The position numbers were made by a program, and so were the translations under genes. Of a stretch of 64,000 nucleotides of DNA, positions 1 to 7,992 are shown one piece after another (position 1 is the stretch's first letter; the number at the start of each line of letters is the position of its first letter). The stretch lies in contig CAKZMM010000110.1 in the NCBI GenBank assembly GCA_937128505.1, forward strand, positions 1-64,000, given 5' to 3'. The stretch is from an uncultured Thermogutta sp. GTDB lineage: Bacteria; Planctomycetota; Planctomycetia; Pirellulales; Thermoguttaceae. Under the pieces are notes generated by a model. It made no database searches. It was not told where the DNA came from and was given only the letters and a program-made list of their open reading frames with translations.

Positions 1-37
1 GGCCATCCAGAGTCACGCGTCAACGTCGACCACAGAC

Positions 38-90
38 TACTTGGACTCTGACGTACTACTTGGACTCTGACGTACTATTTGGATTCGGAC
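38..90. repeat. 19-bp tandem duplication plus decayed third copy
   Basis: Two identical 19-bp units lie head to tail at 38-56 and 57-75 (core TTGGACTCTGACG). A degraded third copy follows at 76-90. No gene spans it. Confidence 0.9.
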
Positions 91-186
91 TCCCTGGCAC
101 CGGGCCCCAGCTTTTCGAGAAGTCCTCCAGCACCGGACGTCCGGGCGGTGGCGCTTGGCGTTCCCATCGCGCCATGTCCCTTGTCG

Positions 187-233
187 TGGACGAATTTCCG
201 ATGTGCCTGGAGTTGGACGAGTTTCCGTTGTGC
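187..233. repeat. 20-bp direct repeat, period 27
   Basis: Units at 187-206 and 214-233 (TGGACGARTTTCCGWTGTGC) match at 18 of 20 positions. It looks like an older member of the same class of short duplications seen across the window. Confidence 0.8.
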
Positions 234-1062
234 TTTTATCTTGAACGATCTCCTTTCGCTTTTGGACCGCACACCTATTTTCGGCAAATGGGCCATACAA
301 TCCGCAAACTTTTTGAAATCATTAAACCCTACTTTGCTTGCCCGAACTAAAAGAGGCTAGAAATCCTGGCAAAATCGCCTCTAATGGGCTGCTTTGGACA
401 AGGCGGGGGAGCTACTTTTGTAACCGCTCAAGTGATTTAGGTGGGGAGGGTTTCGGGCACATCGTTCTTGCGGAGCCGAGATTGGTGGTCGAGCTTGCGC
501 TAGCCGTCGTGCCGTGGCAAGCTTTCCAGCGGAATCTTGCCGAGCGCGGGTGAGGCGACTTTTCGATCAAACCTTTTGGGGGACACTTCCCTGTGGGCAC
601 AAGGCCGGTATAGAACGGCTTCCGCCACATCTTTGGGAGCAACACACTTCCCTGTTAACACTCAGTCGGTGCTCACCCACCATCAGAAGACGAGGAAAAG
701 CACCTCACTAAATATGTCATTTTAGCAAACATTTGACGGCAGTAGGCGAGGGTACGCCATGAGCGATTTGTCCCGACATGATTTCTCCCAATCGTGATGG
801 CATGCCGTGGGAATATCACAACTTTTCTGCCTCTTCAAATCGCTTTTCTACATGGATTGGTGTGGGTGTTGCAAGTTCCGCCATCCCTCACGAGGACTCC
901 GAATCCTTATTTACCCCATTCGATAACTAAACTATTTGTGAGCCAAACTACCTAACGGGAGAATGAAACAAGTATTCCCGGGTGTAGTCTCGCGTGTATT
1001 CTCGGGGCGTTGCATGTCCTTGGAGCGATAACTGGCAAAATAAAGCGTAGGTTCCTGCGAAC

Positions 1063-2469
1063 ATGCATCTCTCTTTTCTGCCACTAGAAGAGGAGTCCCG
1101 TGGTCCCGGCCCAGACCTGGGAGGCACTTCTGCCATCGAAATTGCTGCGAGGCACCCTCATCTGGTGGGTCAACTTCGGAGGCTAACGGGGTATTGGTCG
1201 GAAAGGCTTTCCCAGAAAACCCATCTACTTTGTCAAAAGGTGGGCATAGTGGGAGCGGGGTTAATGGGCTGTTCGATCGCGGCGGTGCTTGTTGCAACTG
1301 GTCGCCGCGTAAAGCTTGTGGAAAAAGACCCCGCGGCTCGCGAAATAGCCTTGCACCGGGTCGCGTACTTCCTTTCTCAAGTAGAACGCATCCCCCACAA
1401 TGCCGATTGCCCAGAGGATACCTCCAAAAGGTCCCGAGAGCTCTGTGAGATTACCGATCGGCTTGCCGAACTTCGGGACTGCGATTTGGTGTTGGAATGC
1501 ATCGTCGAGTCGCTTCCGCGAAAAAAAAAGTTGCTTTCGGGGTTAGAACCCCTTCTGCCGCCCGAGGTAGTCCTCGCCACCAATACCTCGTCCATTGCAG
1601 TGGGGGAATTGGCCGCGGTACTGCGTCGCCCCGAGTCATTCTGTGGGATACATTTCTTACATCCGGTCGTGAAGTGCCCTGTGGTCGAGGTTGTAGCTTC
1701 CCAGAGCACAGCCGAGGAAACGCTGGCCCAGGCAGCTTCGTTTCTTCAAGAGTTAGGAAAATTGCCCGTGCCGGTCCCAGATGGCCGCGGCTTTATAGTG
1801 AATCGAATTCTCTTTCGTTGGTTTGTGGAAGCCTTGACTGCCCTGGACCACGGTTTCGGTAGGGAGCTCATCGAGGAGGCAGCTCGGCAACTCGGGTTTG
1901 CATGGGGCCCCCTGCGTATTCTCGACGAAATCGGGCTCGATCTTGCGCTGAGAGTGGGCCGTCTGCTACAAGATCCATTACGAGATCCATTCAATCTCAA
2001 CCAACGCGGCATGAGAATCCTTTCGGAAATGATCCAGAACCAACGGCTGGGCCGAAAAACGGGCGTGGGTTTTTTCTCTTATGATTCCGGGATCCCCGGG
2101 GAGGGAACCCAGGAAGGCTGGAACGCTCCGACATTCGTGAGACATGAACCCCCTCGGCGGTCTTTGGGTCAGGAGTCTCTCCACGGTTCTCTCACCGACG
2201 CTTTGTGCTCGCGATACATGCTGAGTATGGCGGCCGAAGCACTGAGGCTTATTCACGAAAACTTGGTGTTTCATCCCGGGGATATCGACGTGCTTAGCTC
2301 GTTTGGGTTGGGTTATGATGCGCAATGTGGCGGTCTTCTTTATGCGGCGATTCAACGCAGTCAATCTTGGCTCAGTGAAGGGCTGCCACCTGAATTTCTT
2401 CCGGCAGGGATGAATCTCGCTAGGTTCAAGGATCTTGCCGTGGGCCTCGGCAATGTGGTTTATGATTAG
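1063..2469 (+). CDS. 3-hydroxyacyl-CoA dehydrogenase family protein
   Basis: It probably oxidises L-3-hydroxyacyl-CoA to 3-ketoacyl-CoA with NAD in fatty-acid beta-oxidation or a butyryl-CoA-type pathway. The Rossmann motif GIVGAGLMG is at residues 61-69. NTSSIAV (about 174-180) and GIHFLHPV (195-202, with H197 as the likely catalytic His) are family signatures. After the NAD domain come two C-terminal 3HCDH-type helical domains (about 245-345 and 380-460), the arrangement of the dehydrogenase half of FadB/FadJ. The enoyl-CoA hydratase half is absent. The first 59 residues before the Rossmann fold are unusual and unrecognised. No strong ribosome site precedes the ATG, so the true start is uncertain. 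It stands alone between two gaps. The family is sure; the substrate is unknown. Confidence 0.9.
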   Translation: MHLSFLPLEEESRGPGPDLGGTSAIEIAARHPHLVGQLRRLTGYWSERLSQKTHLLCQKVGIVGAGLMGCSIAAVLVATGRRVKLVEKDPAAREIALHRVAYFLSQVERIPHNADCPEDTSKRSRELCEITDRLAELRDCDLVLECIVESLPRKKKLLSGLEPLLPPEVVLATNTSSIAVGELAAVLRRPESFCGIHFLHPVVKCPVVEVVASQSTAEETLAQAASFLQELGKLPVPVPDGRGFIVNRILFRWFVEALTALDHGFGRELIEEAARQLGFAWGPLRILDEIGLDLALRVGRLLQDPLRDPFNLNQRGMRILSEMIQNQRLGRKTGVGFFSYDSGIPGEGTQEGWNAPTFVRHEPPRRSLGQESLHGSLTDALCSRYMLSMAAEALRLIHENLVFHPGDIDVLSSFGLGYDAQCGGLLYAAIQRSQSWLSEGLPPEFLPAGMNLARFKDLAVGLGNVVYD

Positions 2470-3201
2470 TAGTACAGTCAGCAGCGACGTGCCTTCCCGG
2501 TCGCAATCGCCGTTGCTGAAATCTATTGAGTCGGCAGGCCGGGCAAGCTTCCGCATGTTGCGAGATCCTCGCTAATAACGCAATGGATCCAGCGGATGCC
2601 CAGGGGTAAAGGGCTTGAGCAAACCATCCGTTTTTTGGGGAGCGTATCTGCTACAAAGAGGTCGGAGGTTGATTTTATTGGTTCAACGCCGATTTGCGCA
2701 ACGGTCAAAGTACTTAAGTCGCGTAAAAGCTCGGTGAAACACGCCGAGTTGGGGAGCCAATCTTGAATCTTCTAGCCCCGATCGTAGGGAGTTAAAAAGC
2801 TTCTGGCCCTTAACGAGGCAAGAGCAAACGTGTTGGCCACTGAGGACTTGCAGTAAGAGAAAATCAGAAAAAGCTTCTGCCCTTGACGGGGTACACGAAC
2901 GGTTCACAATTGAATTCGATCGCCTCCGGGGATTTATGAAAAGTATATCAGTCGGATTTGCACGGGTGGAATTCGGCGGAAATGGTGTTCAATGAAGTGA
3001 TCCGGTCGCAACCCGGAGCCATTCTCGAAAACGCGTAACTGGGGCAGAAAAGCGACGGATTGGCTAACTGTGATTTCCGGATAGCGTATGGCGTCTCAGC
3101 ATGGTGAGGGTTTTGCCTCAAAATTTGGCAGTCAAGGATGAGAGGCGAAGGCGGCTGGAAAAATGGGCCGATCCCTCATGCTTGATCGGAGGGAGCAAGT
3201 T
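2470..3201. other. Gap without a recognisable gene
   Basis: About 730 bp between the dehydrogenase and ispD. Only short unsupported frames occur, and I see no repeat or RNA. The last bases hold the ispD ribosome site. Confidence 0.5.
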
Positions 3202-3942
3202 GTGGCAAAAGTAAGTGTGATTCTCCCGGCCGCAGGGCAAAGTCGCCGTTTCGGCGACAAACACACCAAGAAGCAATTCGCTTTACTCGACGGTCGACCG
3301 GTGTGGATTCATGCCGCGGAGCGGTTTATCAATCGGGAGGATGTCATCCAAACTCTGCTGATTATCGCGGCGGATGACCGCGAATATTTTCAACAGAAAT
3401 TCGCCAGCAGCGCAGCTTTGTTGGGAATCGAGGTGGTCATCGGTGGCAAAGAGCGATGCGACTCGGTTCAGAACGCCCTGACGCGAGTCAAGGAAGAAGC
3501 CGAGCTGATTTGCGTCCACGATGCCGTCAGACCATGCGTGGCTGAACAGTGGATCGATCGGGTGTTTGAAAAAGCGGCTCAGACCGGCGCAGCAATCCTT
3601 GCCATTCCGATCACCGGGACCTTGAAGCGGGTATCCGCAGATCGCCTCGTGGAGGAAACGGTATCGCGGACCCAACTGTGGGAAGCGCAGACACCGCAGG
3701 TATTTCGGCGCGAATTGCTTTTGAAGGCTTATGCACGCCGGGGTGACTTTTTGGCCACGGATGACGCCCAGCTTGTCGAAAGAATGGGGCACCCAGTGCA
3801 CGTGGTGGAAGGCTCGGTGATTAACGTGAAAATAGCTACGAAGGAAGATCTCCGTTTGGCCGAGCAAGCGCTCAAAATCATGCCGAAGCCGCCGATCCGC
3901 GGCCCTCTGCACCCGTTTGCCGGGGAAGATCTCTGGCGTTAA
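3202..3942 (+). CDS. ispD: 2-C-methyl-D-erythritol 4-phosphate cytidylyltransferase
   Basis: It transfers CMP from CTP to 2-C-methyl-D-erythritol 4-phosphate, the third step of the non-mevalonate isoprenoid pathway, in the cytosol. The N-terminal nucleotide-binding motif PAAGQSRRFG with the following KKQF and the signature VHDAVRP are intact, and the length of 246 residues fits the family. I chose the GTG at 3202 because GGAGGGAG precedes it by 6 bases and the protein then begins a few residues before the PAAG motif, as in other IspD proteins. An ATG at 3163 in the same frame would add 13 residues but lacks a clear ribosome site. No ispF follows, so the isoprenoid genes are dispersed here. 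Confidence 0.94.
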   Translation: MAKVSVILPAAGQSRRFGDKHTKKQFALLDGRPVWIHAAERFINREDVIQTLLIIAADDREYFQQKFASSAALLGIEVVIGGKERCDSVQNALTRVKEEAELICVHDAVRPCVAEQWIDRVFEKAAQTGAAILAIPITGTLKRVSADRLVEETVSRTQLWEAQTPQVFRRELLLKAYARRGDFLATDDAQLVERMGHPVHVVEGSVINVKIATKEDLRLAEQALKIMPKPPIRGPLHPFAGEDLWR

Positions 3943-4290
3943 GGGGCACCGATGCAGTTTCGCAAAGCGGGGAAAAACCCTCGGCGGGTTCAGCCGCCTT
4001 GCCTCAGAAGGGAGTTGCAGAAGGGAGTTTCCGCCCGTAAGCGGTGGATCCCGCAACTTGAGGTGAAGTCAATTTCTTACAATGTAGACGAACTTCGGAT
4101 GCCTGATTGGATTAAAATCAGAGTTGCACACTTACGTCACTCGTAGTTGAAAAAAAATTGGGATTTCAAGCTCTACTCACGGTTGAAAGGAAGTTGGAAT
4201 TTCAAGCTCGGGCCGTTCTCTTTGTCTTAGAAGGGGGTGGTAAACCCCCGCGGTCATTTCACGGCTTATTGGGTGGATGGTGTTGCGGGA
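3943..4290. other. Gap between ispD and tyrS
   Basis: About 350 bp. It contains the 36-bp-period repeat at 4146-4209 and otherwise nothing I recognise. I found no T-box-like leader for tyrS. Confidence 0.5.
4146..4209. repeat. 28-bp direct repeat, period 36, upstream of tyrS
   Basis: Units at 4146-4173 and 4182-4209 match at 24 of 28 positions and share the right end ATTTCAAGCTC. The copies have drifted mainly by A/G changes. They lie in the probable tyrS leader. Confidence 0.85.
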
Positions 4291-5574
4291 ATGGAAGACA
4301 TATTCGCCGAATTGAGCTGGCGTGGACTGATTCATCAAACCACCGACGATGCACGCCTGCAAGGTTGGTTGCTGGAAAAGCCGCGGACCTTGTACGCCGG
4401 TTTCGACCCCACGGCCGACAGCCTCCACGTGGGACACCTGCTGGGAGTGCTGATGCTTCGGCGATTTCAAAAGGCAGGTCACCGTCCGATCGCGCTAGTG
4501 GGGGGAGCCACCGGGATGGTCGGTGATCCAAGCGGCAAGTCGCAGGAACGACCGCTTTTGGCCCTCGATGTGCTGCGAGCGAACGTGGAGGCGATTCGCC
4601 AGCAATTGGCTAAGTTTTTGGACTTTTCCTGCGGCTCTTCGAGCGCCTTATTGGTGAATAACTACGATTGGATGGGACGCATCGGCTATCTGGAATTCCT
4701 TCGAGAAGTGGGCAAGCATTTCCCGGTGAATGTGATGTTGGCAAAGGATTCGGTCCGAATGCGGTTGGAACGTGCCGATGCCGGGCTCAGCTATACCGAG
4801 TTCAGTTATATGCTGCTTCAGGCGTATGATTTCGTCCATCTGTACCGAGAATACGGATGCGAGCTGCAAATCGGCGGCAGCGATCAGTGGGGAAACATCA
4901 CGGCGGGGATCGATCTGGCGAGGCGGATGCATGGTGTGCAGTTGTACGGGTTGACGTGGCCTCTATTGACCCGAAGCGATGGCGGTAAAATGGGCAAGAC
5001 CGAATCCGGAACCATCTGGCTCGATCCGCAAAAAACTAGTCCGTATCGGTTTTATCAATACTGGATCAATACCGACGATCGCGACGTCCTAAACTGGTTA
5101 GCGTATTTTACCGAGATTGGCCGTGAGGAATGGGAGCAGCTAGCCGCCGAACACTCGCAGGATCCTGCTAAGCGCACTGCTCATCGTCGATTGGCCGAGG
5201 AGTTAACCCGATTGGTTCACGGCCCCGAAGGTTTAGCCGCCGCGGAACGAGCAACCGGCATTTTCTTCGGCGAGGAAATCTCGGAAGTTGACGACCAGCA
5301 GCTAGAAGATATCTTCGCCGATGTACCCAGTGCGTCTTTACCCCGATCGGCCTTGAGCGACGAGGGCTTGCCTCTTATCGACGCGTTGGTGGCAGTAGGA
5401 CTGGCCAAGAGCAAAAGCGACGCGCGGCGTATCATTCAGCAAGGCGGGGCTTACGTGAACAATCGCCGGGTCATTCAGTTGGAAGCGCGATTGTCATCGG
5501 GCGATCTTGCCGGCCAATCTATCTTGATACTTCGCACGGGAAAAAAAAGCTACGGACTTCTCCGATTTAATTAG
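4291..5574 (+). CDS. tyrS: Tyrosyl-tRNA synthetase
   Basis: It charges tRNA-Tyr with tyrosine in the cytosol. As a class I synthetase it shows a HIGH-type motif HVGH (residues 46-49) and a KMSKS-type motif KMGKT (about 233-237). An S4 RNA-binding domain occupies the last 70 residues (about 358-425). The ATG at 4291 gives 427 residues and the usual opening MEDIFAELSWRGLI. An in-frame GTG at 4237 would add 18 residues not typical of the family. The stop codon is unusual: the last 20 coding bases are tandemly repeated, so the TAG is built across the junction of the two copies (see the repeat at 5554-5593). Protein length is unaffected. Confidence 0.97.
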   Translation: MEDIFAELSWRGLIHQTTDDARLQGWLLEKPRTLYAGFDPTADSLHVGHLLGVLMLRRFQKAGHRPIALVGGATGMVGDPSGKSQERPLLALDVLRANVEAIRQQLAKFLDFSCGSSSALLVNNYDWMGRIGYLEFLREVGKHFPVNVMLAKDSVRMRLERADAGLSYTEFSYMLLQAYDFVHLYREYGCELQIGGSDQWGNITAGIDLARRMHGVQLYGLTWPLLTRSDGGKMGKTESGTIWLDPQKTSPYRFYQYWINTDDRDVLNWLAYFTEIGREEWEQLAAEHSQDPAKRTAHRRLAEELTRLVHGPEGLAAAERATGIFFGEEISEVDDQQLEDIFADVPSASLPRSALSDEGLPLIDALVAVGLAKSKSDARRIIQQGGAYVNNRRVIQLEARLSSGDLAGQSILILRTGKKSYGLLRFN

Positions 5575-5593
5575 GACTTCTCCGATTTAATTA
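5554..5593. repeat. Perfect 20-bp tandem duplication over the tyrS stop
   Basis: Identical 20-bp units at 5554-5573 and 5574-5593 (GGACTTCTCCGATTTAATTA). The first is the tyrS 3' end and the second is intergenic. The present stop TAG joins TA from copy 1 to G from copy 2. With a single copy the frame would end in TAA at the same codon, so the duplication was neutral for the protein. Confidence 0.95.
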
Positions 5594-5609
5594 AAGGGTC
5601 GGAGGGATC

Positions 5610-6404
5610 ATGGGAACTGACTCGATCGATTCGAGGGCATCTTCAGGGGATCGGGCGGCTCGGCTTGGCCACCGCGGCTCCCCGCGCAAGGAAAGAGTCG
5701 CTCCGCATGATCGATGGATTAGTCCGTGGCGGCGGTTTTTTCGATTGGTACTCACCACGTTCCTGATACTCATTTTTTTGGGGGCAGCCATCACCTTGAT
5801 TGTCGCGTGGGTTTTATACCGTGCGCTCACTTATGTCCCGCCATTTTTTGCGGAACGGCTCGGCGAAAGAAGAGAAATTTGGAAGGAGCCAAGTGACCAA
5901 TTCCTTCAGCGAGCTACCACCCTTGGGAATCTGATTCGCAAAAAACAGCCGTGGGAGGGGGTTTTTTCCGAGGAACAAATTAACGGTTGGTTAGCGCTCG
6001 AGTGGCCGGCGCAGAAGCCGCAGTTCACTGACTTTGAGCTCGGAGAAACCCGGGTCCAACTGGCCGATAACCGCGTTCTTGTGGGGACCGATGTCACCTT
6101 TAAATACTTAAAAGGTGTTTTTTGGCTCCAACTAGAGCCGATCCTTGCAGAACCGAACTACCTTTTGATTCGCATCCGTGACGCACGATTAGGCCGGTTG
6201 CGGCTTCCGATGACCTGGGTTACCGAAGCCTTAACCCGAGTGGTTACCGACGTAAATCAATCTCACCATTGGCAGCAGATGGACGCGGATCCCGTGCTAG
6301 CGGTGCGATTCGACTTCACGGAGCAGTTGAAAGGACGCCGTCCCCAATGGACACAACTCCAGATCAGCCCCGGTCAGCTCTATCTGGCGGGGACCACGGA
6401 GTAA
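5610..6404 (+). CDS. Single-TM conserved hypothetical protein
   Basis: Function unknown. A basic cytoplasmic tail of about 45 residues leads into one membrane helix (about 46-70, rich in L, I and V). The remaining 190 residues would lie outside the membrane and are predicted mostly beta and alternating. The segments FSEEQINGWLALEWP and the following beta-rich stretch recall DUF2140/YpmS-like or LptC-like envelope domains, but that is only a resemblance. A ribosome site GGAGGG precedes the ATG by 5 bases. It follows tyrS by 35 bp and may be co-transcribed with it. Confidence 0.75.
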   Translation: MGTDSIDSRASSGDRAARLGHRGSPRKERVAPHDRWISPWRRFFRLVLTTFLILIFLGAAITLIVAWVLYRALTYVPPFFAERLGERREIWKEPSDQFLQRATTLGNLIRKKQPWEGVFSEEQINGWLALEWPAQKPQFTDFELGETRVQLADNRVLVGTDVTFKYLKGVFWLQLEPILAEPNYLLIRIRDARLGRLRLPMTWVTEALTRVVTDVNQSHHWQQMDADPVLAVRFDFTEQLKGRRPQWTQLQISPGQLYLAGTTE

Positions 6405-6711
6405 ACCGTCTTCATTGGGCGTGAAACAAGAAGCCTTTGCTGCTCTTGGTGAAAGAAGGGGTTGATGATCGATTCTTGCGACCGCCCATTGAGCCGTCCC
6501 AGCGTACCCTCGCCAACTGACGGAGAAAGCTGCCCCCCGGGCGGTGGAAAGTCGAGAAGTCCCAAGAACGCCCGGGTAAGGTACCCATTGGATGCCCGAG
6601 ACCGGTTGATCCGCGGCTCTTTCCGTGGAGTTAGTGTCGTTCTTGTTAAGACATTACGGTGCAGGCTCGTTCAATACTTCAACTCCGGCTTTTCCAGAGT
6701 CCCTCCTACCT
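6405..6711. other. Short convergent gap
   Basis: About 300 bp between the ends of two convergent genes. A GC-rich stretch near 6530-6545 could fold, but there is no T-run to support a terminator call. Confidence 0.4.
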
Positions 6712-7410
6712 TTAAGCCCCGCCGATATCCTTTAAGGCCGCCTCAAGCTGGGTAGCCATCTCTGCTGCGGCGGTTGTGGCCAGCACTGGTATGGCGATCC
6801 GCTGTACCCCTTCGCGCAGGTAAAAAGAGACGAGTGGTTGCGTTCTTTGGTGGTAGATATCCAGCTTCTTTCGGATGGCTTCGGGGTCATCATCATCGCG
6901 ACCTGTGCGGTCGCCGCCGACATTCCCTCGAATCCGCTCCGCCACCACGGCCGCTTCGCACACTAGTTCCACGACAAACCGCACCTTGACGGTTGGTTGC
7001 AAGGCGATAGCCTGACCCTGATGCCGAGGCACACCGTTGAGAATTAACCACTCGCCCTGCCGCAAGTTTTCCCGACGCAAAAACCAAAGCAGCAATTTCT
7101 CGGCCAGATAGAAGTGCGAATCTTCCAAGAGTGCTCCGCTCTGGAGGACGCCGCGAATGAAGTCGCGCTCCTCGCCGCACAAAGGCGGCCCATCTGGCCC
7201 CGGCTCGATGCTGGCCCGAAGCTGTGCCCCAAAATCAAAGTGCACTGTTCGCCTCCCTGCCAGCCCATAAGTAGCGAGATATTGCCCCAGTGGGGTCTTT
7301 CCCGAACCTGTCGGCCCGAGAATGAGTAAACCGGGTTCGTGCGGAAGGACCAGCGTCGCCTCCTTCTGTGCCGAATGCTCGGGATGCTTCTGCATCGCTT
7401 CACCCACCAT
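6712..7410 (-). CDS. Adenylate-kinase-like nucleoside monophosphate kinase
   Basis: It probably moves the ATP gamma-phosphate to a nucleoside monophosphate. The P-loop GPTGSGKT is at about residues 32-39. The motif LILNGVPRHQGQA matches the adenylate kinase LxDGxPR region. GGDRTGRDDDDPEAIRKKL followed by YHQRTQPL matches the end of the LID and the YxxxTxPL helix. The LID is short, and the P-loop reads GKTPLG instead of the canonical GKGTQ, so this is a divergent branch; the substrate may not be AMP. A 24-residue N-terminal extension precedes the first strand. Starts at 7410 (ATG) or 7395 (ATG) are both possible. It stands alone on its strand. Confidence 0.8.
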   Translation of the reverse strand: MVGEAMQKHPEHSAQKEATLVLPHEPGLLILGPTGSGKTPLGQYLATYGLAGRRTVHFDFGAQLRASIEPGPDGPPLCGEERDFIRGVLQSGALLEDSHFYLAEKLLLWFLRRENLRQGEWLILNGVPRHQGQAIALQPTVKVRFVVELVCEAAVVAERIRGNVGGDRTGRDDDDPEAIRKKLDIYHQRTQPLVSFYLREGVQRIAIPVLATTAAAEMATQLEAALKDIGGA

Positions 7411-7992
7411 CAAGTTTAGAAGGTTTTATCGCAAGGCCGTGGGCCGCTACGGCAACGAGATTCCATAAGAGGCATGAACGCCCACGGCTCGGTTGCGGAA
7501 TTTTCGGGCTTGGTCATCAAACCTCTCATCGGAGCGGAAGGCAAGGTTCGCCGCAATCTTAATCCAAAATCCTTAACAGGGGCCCGAATACGCTCCCTTC
7601 TCTAAGACGTGACCACCAATGGGCGATAGGTCGCGGCAGTTAGGCGCCGTGCAAATTGCTCGGTCCGTTTGCCCTCCGCAGCTTCCACCAAAGTACCTTA
7701 TCTGATTCCTATTCTCGGCCTACAAACCAATAATCCGCAAGGCTGCACTGCCTGCGGAGTTTGCCGACACCCCAGGCGGCACATACTACCAGAAATCGCC
7801 GACTTCGGCACCGCGATCGCTTCGAGGCGACCACCACGTTTCAAGGGTTAAACCGCTACCCTTCTGGAGCCCGCATTGTAGCCACCTTCGGAAGGTTATG
7901 ACGGCGGGTTGACACGAACATCCTCGGCGGCGGACCTGCGCTCATCTTTCAGGACGCCCGGTACACAGGGCGGTTTTCCACCCCTACCACGC
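7411..7992. other. Gap without a recognisable gene
   Basis: About 580 bp between two minus-strand genes. I see no repeat, promoter or terminator that I can defend. Confidence 0.45.

Larger units (their letters stand above)
1..1062. other. Gap without a recognisable gene, window start
   Basis: No open frame here has a believable start or a protein I recognise. The left end carries two short direct repeats, listed separately. The rest is ordinary mixed sequence with no clear promoter, terminator or RNA gene. A gene running in from the left is not visible in any frame. Confidence 0.5.
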
